Positions 20,240-31,951 of a stretch of DNA of 64,000 nucleotides are shown in pieces (the stretch's first letter is position 1; every line of letters starts with the position of its first letter). A program made the position numbers and the translations under genes. The DNA lies in NCBI GenBank assembly GCA_030248215.1, contig JASANG010004019.1, positions 1-64,000 of the forward strand, given 5' to 3'. This DNA is from Enoplolaimus lenunculus (Eukaryota > Nematoda > Enoplea > Enoplida > Thoracostomopsidae). The notes beneath the pieces are model-generated. The model saw nothing but the letters and a program-made list of their open reading frames with translations, ran no database searches and was not told the DNA's origin.

Positions 20240-23200
20240 ATGCCTTCAATTGCACCAATGATGCAACAACTGATGCGAGCCGTTGCGGTCTTGTGTGCAG
20301 CGCTGCAACTTCCTAATATACAGGTGAGTCATGTTGGAGTAGTAGAACATGGAGGCTACTGTTTCGGTTTTCAGTTTTTCTTGGCCGGTGCCATATGGCG
20401 CGCGGACAAGGCCAGAAAAAACATCTTTGCAAAGGCTGAATTATGTTACAAGAAGTAAGGTTGTCCGTACTTGGTGTCCAGTTATCACTTGAAACTATTC
20501 CTCATGACGCATTAATATTTAGCTTGAACCCAGGCTTGAAATAAACTGCACGGATTGGCAAGAAACAAAAAAATTTACGTGAATAATTTTAAGCTTGAAA
20601 ACTTGATTAATTTAACCTGTACTTCAGTGATGAAGTTTCGTATGAATTGTGCTTGCAGTTCGGACAAAAGTTAAAATTTTGTTTGTTGTAAAATCAGCTT
20701 CTGTTGGACCACGATGTTGAATGTTGACATATGTGTGTAGATTATGTATTAGAAGATTACCTGCAAACATATTTTAGGAGCCGTGTAGCATGGATTACTT
20801 GCAACAGCTACACGGAGAGCTGGTCGAAGAGAAAAGGCGGCGCCGCCAAGAATATAAAAGATGGGCCTCAGTGCACGAGTGAGGGTTTATAGTTGTAATT
20901 TAGACGCTTAGCTCAGTAACTCACATCAAATGTGTCCAGATCTAGAGATTATCAAAATATATGTTATCACAATATACAAACTGAATTCTAATTGCCATAT
21001 AAATGTTCGGCATTTTTATTCTTCAGTTTAAGGATTCCACAACACTGTTTCCTGTTTTGTATTATCGAAAGCAGTAACTTTTAATTCCGTTTCAAAGAAT
21101 GCCAGATTGCAGTGAGTAGAATTACTTTAATGCATGTGCTAATCTTCACTGACGTTTCGTGGAAAATTTTCATGCGGCAATCTGGTATTGGTTTATTCTA
21201 GCGAAGTCTCGATATGTCTTGATGAAGGTCCTTCACCATATCGAGACATGCTCACAAACCATCCCACGGGAGTTCCAACATTACAAGAAATCGATGCGCT
21301 GAGAACTCTCGCTGAGCAAAAAGCTGAGGAGTTGGTAAGTGTATAATACGTAGAAAATCTCACGATACCAGCTGTTTGAAAGGGATAGGAAGCTTACTGT
21401 TGCATAAATGCGTTATACTCTTTCAGAAATGATTTCCCGACAACTGCAAATGTCATGTTGATTTTTGCAAGCGCCGTGTTTCCAGCCTTGCCTGGATGCG
21501 GCTAAATTTTGTTGAAACTGAAGATATGGTTCCATTTTAACGTAACAAAAACTTAAATTCAAATTAACACCTATTTGAAGTTACAGCTTTAATATTTCAA
21601 GTTTTCTAGTGTTGAGAGCTTCGAAGATGTTCGTTTTACAAATTCTCCTGCCAATAATATGAGTTCATTGATTTGTAGGGCATGAAGAGAGAAGTCCTCG
21701 AGCTAATTCGAACCAAGCTCCAGGACTTCATAGGCATAACTGGAGAGCCAGTAACATTGACTGAGCTCGAGCAAGAAATCCTTGCGTGGCCGGACAAGGA
21801 TTACTTCATCTTCACGCCTGCCATGATCGAACGCCTCAACGAGTACCATGAAGAGGTGTGCATTGCCGTCAGTTATTTCTGAAAAAGGATATATTACTTA
21901 GAAGCTACCGCATACGTTTGTATAACGTTAATGGAGCCGAACCAATAAATAGAGCGTTACAGTGGTATCTTTAGTTACTTTAAAAATGAAACTGAATGTA
22001 TTTAAATTTTGAAACAGGCAAGAAGTTACTCATGACTTTAGTAATTTATTGCAAATAAAAATTTAGTGTTTCGGTAAGCAACCGAAAGGTTCAGTGTTTT
22101 GAGCTGGTACATTTATTCAGAAATTAGGTTATACACAACCGACCATTTCAGCTTGATGACAATCGCCGCTTATTCTGGCTGCAGCGGGAGCGGTCCGAAG
22201 ACATGGTGGCTCGAATTCGACAAATGTGGGATGCGCTGGGCGTGCCGGCTCAAATGCGCCGTCGAATTTGTCTCGTAACACGCGGTAGGCAAACTTAATT
22301 GGTGCTTGAAAGTGCTAAGTCTGAAATGTAGTATGTTTAGTGATTGATTGCATTGATGTAGGGCTGATGATTGTAAAAACATGTGTTGGGTCAATTAATT
22401 AGCACTGCATGCTTTCTTTTCAGACAATCTTTTTTAGCGCGTGCAGAGCCGTTCTATACTTATATCTCATAGACTCTATTTCATTCTTATGCTAATAAAT
22501 TCCAGAAAACTGCACCATCAAGCTGCTTCGCGAAAACCACGACGAACTCGCGCGGTTGGAAAACTTGCCGAGCGAACGTGAAGCAGCGGAGGCCTCCATA
22601 GACGAATGGGAGGCGGAATTCCGGTGGTTGCAGCTATTCGAGGTATGCAGAATACTGCACGGACCTAGTCGAGGAAGTACAATTCAATTGACATTGAATA
22701 TTTTAAATTTTAATTTGTAAATTAGGTATTGACAGCAAAGATATTGTTAATCGCAAGAATTTGTACCGTATCTAGTAATTGATTTCTACAAGAGTTGTGC
22801 AATTGCATTAAGCAGGAAATACGATGACATACTGTAGAATCTTGAAAACTCAAAACTCACAGTGTGAATTCTAACAAATCGAAGTGGGCTTGAGCTAGGA
22901 ATTAATGAAATTGTAGAATCAGTGATGTTGTGCTCTTAATAAAGTTATACGATTTAATTACAATTTACCAAATGAACAAAAATCTTTGCATAGTGCAACA
23001 CGAAACTAACTTAGTTAAGTTCATGTCGCGTTTCATAATGCGGTGAACTATTTGTAAATATTTTAGCATTTCTGTCAGTTATAAATTCAGGGCGCTGTGG
23101 CCGAGGCAACTGTCCGCAGACGTGGAGGCCCGTCTGTTACGAAACACGAAAAGGCCAAATTGGCATCGCTTAGGCGAATCGCAACACGAGTAAGTGTTAA

Positions 23201-23938
23201 TTAAAACACAAAATTTCTATTTTTGGTCGAGCTAAACTTGCGCTGAATATAAGGATATTATACTTAACTTAAAGAGTTTCTATGTAGAATCATATCAAAA
23301 GGTTGTTCGATTAATACATATGAAATTTATTATTTATTTGATGTGAAATAATTGTATTTCATATCAGAAAGCGAACAAAGCGATCGCCGTCGACAACTCC
23401 CATTTCGAAAAACATGGCGAACGATGGTGTAACGGCGACGAAAACATCGCCGACTACATCAAACGACGAAACGACGAATGGGAGGAAACGAAACGGGTCG
23501 ACCAGTTCCATCAGGTTCGCATAGTGAAACCGCGGGTAGGGTGGTTGCTATGTGACAATTGTGTACAAGTAAATAACGCGTGTTTTTACTACATTTAAGC
23601 TAGAAATCCAAAAATAACTAATGGCGCTAAAAAGACAGGTATCCGGTTCGTAATATTTATTATTAGTAATTTTGTTTCAGAAGTTGCTCCGCCCGCAGGC
23701 CCAAATCGTCTTACCCGATGCGGATAATCCGCTGCCGAGCTGTCCTTATTGTGCATGTACGCACATTAAGGATGGCTCTCGGCCGTTCAAGGGTGTCGCG
23801 GGCCTGCGCGCGCATAAAGGAAAGTGCCGCCAACATCCACGACATGCTCAGCCGTATGGAACAGTCGAAGGCGGCACTCGCGTAACGAGGCAGGGCACAA
23901 AGACATGGCGCATTCCTTTACTCGTGCCACCGGAGTAG
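20240..23938 (+). CDS. PRC1: PRC1/Ase1/MAP65-type microtubule bundler, 9 exons, with C-terminal zinc-finger-like exon
   Basis: Exons 20240-20323, 20778-20878, 21202-21334, 21679-21855, 22152-22284, 22506-22642, 23091-23189, 23368-23514 and 23681-23938 all have GT-AG borders and join in one frame to give 422 residues. The family crosslinks antiparallel microtubules in the spindle midzone. Evidence: exons 1-4 follow the PRC1 rod order (LCAALQLPNIQ, then a basic coiled-coil segment), exon 5 has SEDMVARIRQMWDALGVP, and exons 6-8 match the spectrin-like domain, including the RRRGG...KHEK microtubule-binding patch near residues 264-276 and the WEETKR end. Compared with human PRC1 (about 620 residues) the N-terminal dimerisation segment and part of the rod are absent, and the disordered tail is replaced by 85 residues carrying CPYC-x20-H-x3-C (C358, C361, H382, C386). 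Exon 1 begins at an AG acceptor 13 bases before the ATG, so an upstream exon or a trans-spliced leader is likely. The TAG stop is followed by AATAAA at 23971. Confidence 0.85.
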
Positions 23939-23970
23939 GCCGTTGTTGATGGCGCCATTTTCGTAAGTGA

Positions 23971-23976
23971 AATAAA
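23971..23976 (+). terminator. Polyadenylation signal AATAAA
   Basis: AATAAA lies 33 bases after the stop of the PRC1-like gene; a second AATAAA is at about 24107. The first is well placed to end this transcript. Confidence 0.55.
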
Positions 23977-24389
23977 ACGGATTCAGCTGCAACAAAGTTA
24001 ATATATGTTACGTGTTAGTTTCTTTCGGATTGTGTATCACTATTTTTCCTTTTTCAGCGGTTATTTGCAGTATGTTAATTCTGTTGAATTTTATAATATA
24101 GTACGCAATAAAACGATTCCTAATATATCTTAAACATCTTTTCACTTATTTACGTGTTTTTAATCGGCATGCCTGGCCAATACAATTGAAATATTTAATT
24201 TCAAAGTTAGTGGAGGATTTAGACGGTTTGTTTTGCAGATATTCCCTGATTCGACCTAGACTGCGATGGAACTTGGCTGTGGACAACGTTTCGACCGTAA
24301 GTTTTCGCATTTTTGCGGCAGCTGCAGCATGTATAAATGTATTTCAAATAACGCGTATCCGGCAAGTTAAAATATCGGAGCCGGATATT

Positions 24390-25135
24390 CCGTCGCACCC
24401 TGATTATATATCAAGGTTCGAACAGGAACTAAATTTTGCCTGAACAGGAACTGGAATTGATTTTTTGCAGGAACTGGAACAGGAACAGGAACAGGAATTT
24501 TTTAAAGACAAAAGTTTCCCATATTTTTGAGTTTTTGTAAGAATTCCGGTCGAACCCTGTTATATATCATGGTTTCAACGGGAATTAAATTTTACCGAAA
24601 CAGAAACAGGAACAGGAATTGAATTTCTTTGCAGAAACCAATCGAGTTTTGCGAAAATAAATCAGAAACAGTTTATTAACAATATTAAACTAATTGCAAA
24701 AACACTCGTTTCGAAATAGTTTTTCAAAGACAAATTTTCGAATATTTACATGATTATGAATAATATGACAAAAACCGTAAAAAATCCGGTTCCTGTGTCT
24801 TTCATAGTAGGAACAGGAACAGGAATTGAAATTACGCATGAATTCTGGCCGAAACAGGAATTCCGGTAAATTCTGCCGGAATGGGAACATGAGCAGAGAA
24901 TTGAATTGTCTTGCAGGAACCGGAACAGCAACAAGAACCGGAATTTCCAATAATTTTCATCACCGAATTTCATTTTGACTTTTATAAAAACTAGCCAACA
25001 ATGGCTTAAACGGATTTTCAGCTATATCATCATCAAGTTTCGCGAAAACACATTAGCAATAGTTTATTAACAAAATTGAACTGGAACAGGAATTGAATTT
25101 TTGCTGGAATTTCGGCCGGAACAAGAGTTCCAAAC
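24390..25135. mobile_element. MITE remnants with GGAACA hexamer repeats
   Basis: Several segments start near CACCCTG or AACCCTG followed by TTATATATCA(A/T)GGTT, then carry runs of GGAACA/GGAACTGG (24425-24500, 24600-24620, 24810-24830, 24880-24940). The arrangement suggests two or three related elements nested in an intron of the MSH6 fragment. Exact ends cannot be fixed. Confidence 0.5.
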
Positions 25136-25555
25136 CAATACTATATGGGATGGGTTTGGGCTTAGCATATTATTTCAATTTTTTTTGTTTCACTGTTACG
25201 TATTAAGCATCGACAGACTTTGTGAAACTTTCATCTTGTAATGTGGCTAAAAATAAGTTGTTGTATCAAGTATGTGCATCATATATACTATTTGGCTACG
25301 GAACAACTTTTTATTCCTTCCAGTTGACTCGGTGTACCGGAAAACGACGACGCGTAATTGTATCAGACGATAGCGAAAGTACGTTGGTTTACGCTTACAG
25401 CAGGGGATAGCACAAAAGTGATGCTTAAGTATAATGTTGCAACATTTTAGTGTGGAATTTAACAAATATTGAAAAATCAGTTTCGATTCTGATATGAAAT
25501 TACTGTCCTTGGAACACACTTTACGGAAATAATGCGCTTTTCTCATTTTTATAAG

Positions 25556-25755
25556 TAAAGATGTGCCGGTTTATCGGCATCGGTAATATTAGACACTTTT
25601 TGTCAGTGTCGGCATCGGCACTACAGAAAAGTTGCCTATTCTTTGCTGATACGTTTTGGACATTAGAATTAGTTGGAATGCTATCAATGTCACTTTTTGT
25701 GATATATCAGTGTGGTGCCGATTATTACTGATGTGAATTAATCGGCACATCTCTA
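25556..25755. mobile_element. Short GGCATCGG-family MITE
   Basis: Ends TAAAGATGTGCCGG and AATCGGCACATCTCTA form inverted termini; GGCATCGGTAAT follows the left end. About 200 bp, probably an internally deleted copy. Confidence 0.7.
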
Positions 25756-26787
25756 ATATTGATTTCTTTCATAAAACTTGCAACAGGTCGAACTTATCAA
25801 ACAAACAGAGCATTCTGGAAAGGAAAAGAACATGAACTCAACCAAGGAAGCGTCATCCCTTGCTCAGTATTTGGCCGACGCACCCGCAACAACTGGAGTT
25901 TCCAATTGTGAAACAACTGCCACTTGTTTGCCCCAGATTTCAGTGCCATCAACTACGTCGAAAATTCTCGCTCGAACTCCGGCAACGATTTCTGAACGAT
26001 CTAAGCGTTTTCTGGACAATTTCATTTCACCTGATGTAAGCAATTTTACTTTCGATATGTAACTGAGTTGATATCTTTCATACTATACAACTCAAATGAA
26101 AAGTGAATGAAGTTTATGTAATAGAAACAGTTGTCTTTGTTCTTTGTTTCCTTAGTGCTGCACAAATTCAGCAACTTGTTTCTATTCTAGGTGCAAAGTC
26201 CCTCTACGGAAGTGGGTTTACCTGGACAATTCATGTTCAAGCATAAGGATGTTGAATTTTTGAAGGAACGCAATCGTAGGCGAGCGGTAGTTTTGGACGC
26301 AAAATTGTTTTAAACGTCCGCACGTAAATACGTAGTCAAAACGCCAGTTGTTCAGGACATATTAATATTTCAATATTCACCATGGCCACTGAAAGACGTT
26401 TTTCAATTTATGGAAAGATTTAATTGCTAATTTTCACACCACATACAAAAATTATCTGAACCTCTCCGAACTAAAGCAATATCGTTTTCGTTCTTTATTT
26501 CATTGAAAATTTTACAGTCCGTAAATTGTTCAATTTGGCTCTTGAAAATCACATCTGCACATTCATTAATATCTCCAGATGATACTAAAGCTGCTGGAGA
26601 CATTACATTTTCAACTTTTGTTCTGTGACTCCAACAATTAAAAAGATTAAAAAAAATTGAAAATGTTCAATACTTCAAAATAATATAATTTATGCAAAAG
26701 TTTAAAATTTGTCACTGAGCTAAATTAATTTTATACATATTCAAAGTTGAGTTGTAATTTCCTTTTAAATAACTATGTTATTTCGAT

Positions 26788-27224
26788 AAAGGATGTGCCG
26801 AGTAATTGGCATCGGCATCGGTAATTATCGGCGCTTTTCGTGAGTATCGGCATCCGCACAGCATGAAAATTGCCGATGCTTTGATACCTTTTGCACATAT
26901 GACAATCAGTTGGAATGCTACCAGATTGATTTCTGGGCGTATATGTGTGTGTCTGGTCAGGAAAACTGTTATTTCTTTTGTGCTTGTGTTTGAAAAAATT
27001 AATTGAAATTAACCATTCTTCATAAAATTTTAATCATTTGTAATGTTTAGAGTTTAAGGCGTCATAAAATGATGTAACGTAGTATATGTACTAAAGTTGG
27101 AATCGGCATCGGCAAAATTTCAAAATAGAATCGGCATCGGCAAAATTTCAAAATAGAATCGGCATCGGCAAAATTTCAAAATAGAATCGGCATCGGCAAA
27201 AATTTTGGTATCGGCACATCCTTA
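26788..27224. mobile_element. hAT-like GGCATCGG MITE, complete copy
   Basis: 437 bp with AAAGGATGTGCCGA at the left and TCGGCACATCCTTA at the right, flanked by a perfect 8 bp duplication ATTTCGAT (26780-26787 and 27225-27232). Near the right end a 28 bp unit, starting AATCGGCATCGGC, is repeated three times (about 27103-27190). This is the reference copy for the family seen at 9.3, 16.1, 25.6, 28.6, 31.7, 34.7, 35.3, 35.9 and 49.1 kb. No coding sequence. Confidence 0.9.
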
Positions 27225-27320
27225 ATTTCGATGATACTATTTGATGTCTTTATGAAAATTTAAGAATGCGTTCAAATACAACCCTTTATGCTATTTTGCA
27301 ACAGTTATGTTGACGTCAGA

Positions 27321-27460
27321 CTAAAGGTTGTGCTATACTCGCGGCCCGCCGTCGGACTCATGCGCCCGTCAGTATAACATTTTTTTATTACAAATTGCCG
27401 CACGCCACCGCGGTGGTGCGCGGCGGCGTCCAACACTGTAAAGTATACCGCAACCCTTAG
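27321..27460. mobile_element. Small GC-rich inverted-repeat element
   Basis: CTAAAGGTTGTGCTATAC at 27321 and GTATACCGCAACCCTTAG ending at 27460 are inverted matches (15 of 18). The inside and the 80 bp to the right are rich in CGGCG/CGCGG, unlike the surroundings. No target duplication is obvious. Confidence 0.5.
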
Positions 27461-28380
27461 CTTTGCGGTATATTTGCCGTCGGTGCGCGGCACAGTAAAT
27501 TTTTTGCTAAAAAATTGCCACATTCCGTCGCGAGCAGATGCGCGCCACCAAAACCTTTTTTCTATATTTTGTTAGGAACGTATAGCGGTTTGCGGCTTCG
27601 TATAATCCAACTGTTATTTGTATGTAATTTTCATGATCTGATCGCGATCCTTTATTATCATGCAATTTAATAATGATTGCTTCCTTTCACAAATTAGGAA
27701 TATTTCCATAATTTGAGATTAAATCAATAATTTTGCCGAGCGGATCACTCAAAAGTCGCACTTTTTCAAAAATAGCTACGAATATTATAAATACGTACGG
27801 TATATTTGTTTGCAGTTTGTAGAACCTATAATATTACTTAAACAATAATTCACTCTTTTTTGAAATATGCATTTTGCAATTTGTACGCATGCATTTATTT
27901 TGTTCGCCAATCACTAACCCTGAAAATGAAATTGGTCTAAACGCAAATTTTGTAATCTTTCATGAAATAATGGTTTTGAATTTGCAGGGATATTAGTAGA
28001 AGAACGTCTGACGATCCAGATTTTGATTCAAGGACTTTGTATGTTCCAGAAGCCTTTATCAAAGATCAAACTCCGGTATTTAACACGAATAATTATGCAA
28101 AATTAAGTAATATTTTGTAATTGCTGTATTTGACGTGTACACTTAGCTATCGATAAGCTATTTACTGACTTCGGGAACAGTTTTCCAAGACTTGTTCTTC
28201 TTACTATATCTGTTTTTGACAGCCTTACTTGATCGTACTCTGGGGTTTTCCTAGTGTGATGTGGCGCCCATCCACATTCGAGCTCTAAATTGCTCCGTCT
28301 ATATGTACTGAACACCTAGCTGGGTTGCCAACCGTGAAAACATGAAGTTTAAGGTATGAAAATTTACTTATCTCCCGCCG

Positions 28381-28500
28381 ACCAGGGATGTGCGGTCTCG
28401 GTTTTGGCAAGTTTCCGTGTTCAGTTGGTCTCGGTATTGTGATTGTGAGTCTCGGTAGGTTTCAAACCGAGGATAAAGGAAAAACAAGTTTCCGATTTTA
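28381..28500. repeat. GGTCTCGG repeat fragment
   Basis: CAGGGATGTGCGGTCTCGG followed by further GTCTCGGT motifs; related to the outer ends of the palindrome (10090, 14500) and probably a hAT-type MITE remnant. Confidence 0.4.
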
Positions 28501-28571
28501 TGGTCAACGTTCACAATAAAAGGATGTCTATTGCATTTTTGCTTATTTTTAGATAAGTTTGCATTTTATTT

Positions 28572-28929
28572 TGGGATGTGCCGTTACCAAAATTTTTGCC
28601 GATGCCGATACCGATGCTGATTCTTATTCTAAAACTATGCCGAACCGATGCCGATGCCGATTCCAACTTTAGTACATCATGCTTAATAAGCAGATCGAAT
28701 ACTACAGACGTTATTATATGAAGGCTTAAACCCTAACCATCATAATCGATTATAATTTTTTAAAACGCAAGAGAGAACAATTTTCCTGAGCAGACACAAG
28801 CATTCCAACTGACTGTTATGTGCAAAGTATCGGCAAAGAATCGTCAATTTTTTTGCAGTGCCGATGCCGATACTCCACGATACGTGCCGATTATGACCGA
28901 TGGCGATTCCGATTAGTCGGCACATCCCA
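28572..28929. mobile_element. GGCATCGG-family MITE
   Basis: Ends TGGGATGTGCCG and CGGCACATCCCA are perfect inverted matches over 12 bp, with CCGATGCCGAT-type units inside, in reverse orientation to the 26788 copy. No clear target duplication. Confidence 0.75.
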
Positions 28930-29497
28930 TGAATGAAGAATGTTGTTGTAAAATTTCGGCATGGCCATTTTATATGTTTCTCACTCGTTAAGTTATGGGT
29001 AAACAGAAAGTATCAGCTATAACTGTAGAACAATTTAAAATATGCATTAAAAAATTTATTGAACTACTTCCTGAATTTTAATTTTCTGAGCACAGTAAAT
29101 TTATATTTTGTTTCAAGCAGTGGAAGTGTGCACGGGCAAACGTTACGTATGATGAAAGAAGCTATGTTTATGATATGACTACGCTTGGACCGAAAGACTA
29201 CATTAATGCTGTTTGAGTAAGAACCCGGTGTTTCAGGGATGGGCTCAGCTGTTCAACCGGATGTATTTTAAACCAAGTTTAAAGTTGTCGACGACATTTT
29301 TAATGTACATTTCCCATGGACGGGATTAAATTTGATAAAATCAACGAATATGAAAATCAAAACATGTTTATGTTTAGCACCTTAAATAAGCTTGGATAGG
29401 GACTTGCATATTTTGGTCTAAGATTCTTAGGTAAGCACGTTGTTTGATCTCAAGTTCGCTCAAAATTCTTGTTGCACCGTTATATTTGTCAGACACT

Positions 29498-30870
29498 GGC
29501 GGTCCATCAATGTTTGTCGTGGAGAGGCGGTCCTTTATATTATTGTAGCTACGGCATGAAATTTTTCATTTTTGCTTCTAAAATCAGTTTTATTCAAAAC
29601 GCTTCGTGGGGCAGGGCCTGCAGTTCCCCTCTCTCGGCCAGCCCATGGGACCGTCTTTGTTGTCATATTCGTTTCAGTGCCGCAAGAATGTTGCAAATGT
29701 TGTTTCGTGTGCTCCTGGATGTCAAAGAGCGACTTTTCGCAATAAACTTGTAAGCAATTTTGTAATATAAGAGCCGGATGAAATTTTTTGTTTTTGGGAT
29801 ATTGTTGACTGAAACTTACTCTCAAAGTTAAATTTGTCCTAGGTTTGCTGATGAAATTTTTAACTTGTCCGTTTCGAGGTTCCGGAATACTTTATTGCTG
29901 AGCCCTTTAAAGTGTTATTTGTATTTGGTATATGATGTCTAAATTTGCTAATGCGCACCCGTTAGCAACATACGAGTTATGGATTGTGGTTACAATAGCT
30001 CATGTTGAAATCAGTACATAAGGTAAGTATTAACTGCCGAGAGTTTGCGTTTGAACAATTTGTTCATCTTGTAAACGGTCAGATATTATGGCATAGCGGC
30101 TGCAAAATACCAGAATTTGGGTTATAACTTTTTAAGTTAATGAAAAGCATTTATTTGACTCGCGAGTCAAAGGTCGTGCAACCGGTCTCTCCTGATAAAC
30201 GCTATATTACATATGGTTGTCTTTAGCAGTTTTATGAAATTTTCTGTATCTGTGGTTGCTGATTGGTTTTAGGAGGTTCACGGTTTACCTTGTTTTTCAT
30301 GGATGGGACTGAAGAATATGCAGTCAAAGTCGTTAATAATATGTACCTCAGGATGAGGAAGGCAATTTTAAATGGAATAGGTAATTAATTTTTTAATTTA
30401 AAAATTTGCGTTGGGTGATTATTTAAATTTTTAACCGAAGTTTAACAGAAAATGTCACACATGATGATAAGAATAAGAGAATATTTTTTAGTGTTAATTG
30501 ACGCGAAATATTATTACTTTAGGTGTAGCTCTACAGAAAAATTCATGTAACTTATTTTTCGACTCGAATATTCGCGTTTTCTATCGGTGCACAAACAGAT
30601 CATATTGATTCATTGCTTCAGTTAGCGTGTGACAATATGAGATACGTACTATGCTCAAGTTGGTTCACTTGGTGATTTATGGATTTGAAACAATGGGTCA
30701 GAGTTTCAGGCGCATCTGTCGAGAACCGTGTGCCTACGTGGAGCGATCCGTATGACACCATGCCTAACGGAAGCAACCAAGATTTGCTCGGAGTTGCCGG
30801 GACTGATGTTCGAATTGCAGATATTAAAGCGTTGGCTGATCACGATGAGGTTGGTTTTTAAGTTTTCGCA
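29498..30870 (+). repeat. Duplicated ~1.35 kb block, copy 1 (NCAPG 5' part)
   Basis: The block from GGCGGTCCATCAA at 29498 to GATGAGGTTGGTTTTT near 30865 recurs in direct orientation at about 37871-39190, with roughly 90% identity by eye and a number of indels. Its right end carries a segment reading DVRIADIKALADHDE, which fits the NVR-x-QAVLALSRLQDP-x-DDE helix of CAP-G and directly precedes the NCAPG exon at 30882. It therefore seems to hold 5' exon(s) and introns of that gene. Earlier exons cannot be read reliably. Confidence 0.7.
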
Positions 30871-31712
30871 CCACATTCTCTATGTTCTTGCTAACGCTCG
30901 ATCCAAGTCCAGAAGTTCGTATTGCTGTACTAACGCAAATGGCACTAACTAAAGTCAAGGCTAAAAAACGCTCGTTTGCGTTCGTTCAGACTGTCTTCTG
31001 TTGTAAACTTGTACGGCATGCGGTGTTAAAGAAATTGTTTCCGGCGCTGTTGACAACGTGCGATAATTCGATTGAAAATCTTCTATATCGACTTGATTTG
31101 TTCGCTAATCACGAAGTTGCTGAAAAAGCAATACTTAAGATGCATTTTAGCAGTTTTTCACCTCAGGAATCGATTGACAAATTCAATTTACAGGATAGGA
31201 AGTAGGATTAAATTTGTTTGTGAGCTTTTTAATGTGGTTTCAAGTTTCTTTTCCGTCGCTCAGACTTTTTAAACATTGAATACAGCTAATATAATCTTTT
31301 ATACTGCAGACGAAAATGCTGGACTGGACAAGTGAAATCGGAAACTTAACTTTTCTGGTTATTTTTTTGCAGTAACATATGTTACACTATTATATAGTTT
31401 TGATAATTTACTCTTTCCTCAACATATTCTTAATTGCAATCTTTTAAATTCAGTTGGACATTGAAAGATCCGACTCCAGAAGCGGTGTTTTATTGGCGGA
31501 CGCTACTGCATTATCTGCGTAACTCAACAAATATCGTAGATGAAAATCAATACATAGAATGCATAATGCTTTCTTTGCACAGTCTTGTTGATTACATATA
31601 CAGGTATTGAAGTCACATTGTTTCTGTTTGAAGTGTTTTTATGCATGGCACTCATGGTAGGGCCTTATGAATACAGTTAGTATATATTAGCTTGTAGTTA
31701 AAACAGTTTTCA

Positions 31713-31951
31713 GCTTAATATGCCACCGATATACCCCAATCCGTACGTCGTCGATTAGAGGAGTCCCACCGCATCCGCAGCAAAATTTTCGTAAAGGGTT
31801 CTATTGACTTAGAATTAAATTGATAGTATTTTACCTCACCATCATGTGCAAAAAGTATCGAAAAATTCGGCAATTTTTTTGCGGTGTCGATATCGATATT
31901 CACGAAAAATGTCGATTATTGTCGATGTCGATTACTCGGCATATCCTTAAA
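31713..31951. mobile_element. GGCATCGG-family MITE in NCAPG intron
   Basis: TTAATATGCCACCGATAT at the left and ACTCGGCATATCCTTAA at the right are inverted termini; inside, TCGATATCGATATTCACG corresponds to the family body. Somewhat diverged copy. Confidence 0.65.

Larger units (their letters stand above)
24240..28075 (+). pseudogene. MSH6: N-terminal fragment of MSH6 (MutS homolog)
   Basis: Exon-like blocks match only the region before the MutS core. 25324-25378 gives a GKRRRVIVSDDSE segment like the basic/acidic linker of MSH6. 25809-26035 encodes a Ser/Thr-rich linker, and 26191-26286 has FKHKDVEFLKERNRR. 27988-28075 has DDPDFDSRTLYVPEAF, the hallmark just before the mismatch-binding domain. 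Joins between the first three are phase-consistent; the last join is off by one base. A possible earlier exon is 24240-24299. No mismatch-binding, connector, lever, clamp or ATPase domain follows within the window; condensin sequence comes next. The full protein works with MSH2 to recognise mismatches; this fragment could not. Either a truncated pseudogene or a gene split by rearrangement. Confidence 0.7.

Noticed and set aside
29105-29215. Exon-like block reading WKCARANVTYDERSYVYDM as the next MSH6 exon
   Set aside because: The resemblance to the W(W)xIKxxN start of the MutS mismatch-binding domain is too weak, and a stop follows without a donor.
30679-30861. 60-codon frame starting MDLKQWVRVSG as a separate gene
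   Set aside because: In the duplicated block at 39.0 kb nearly all differences change the residue and a stop appears; only its last part fits a NCAPG helix.
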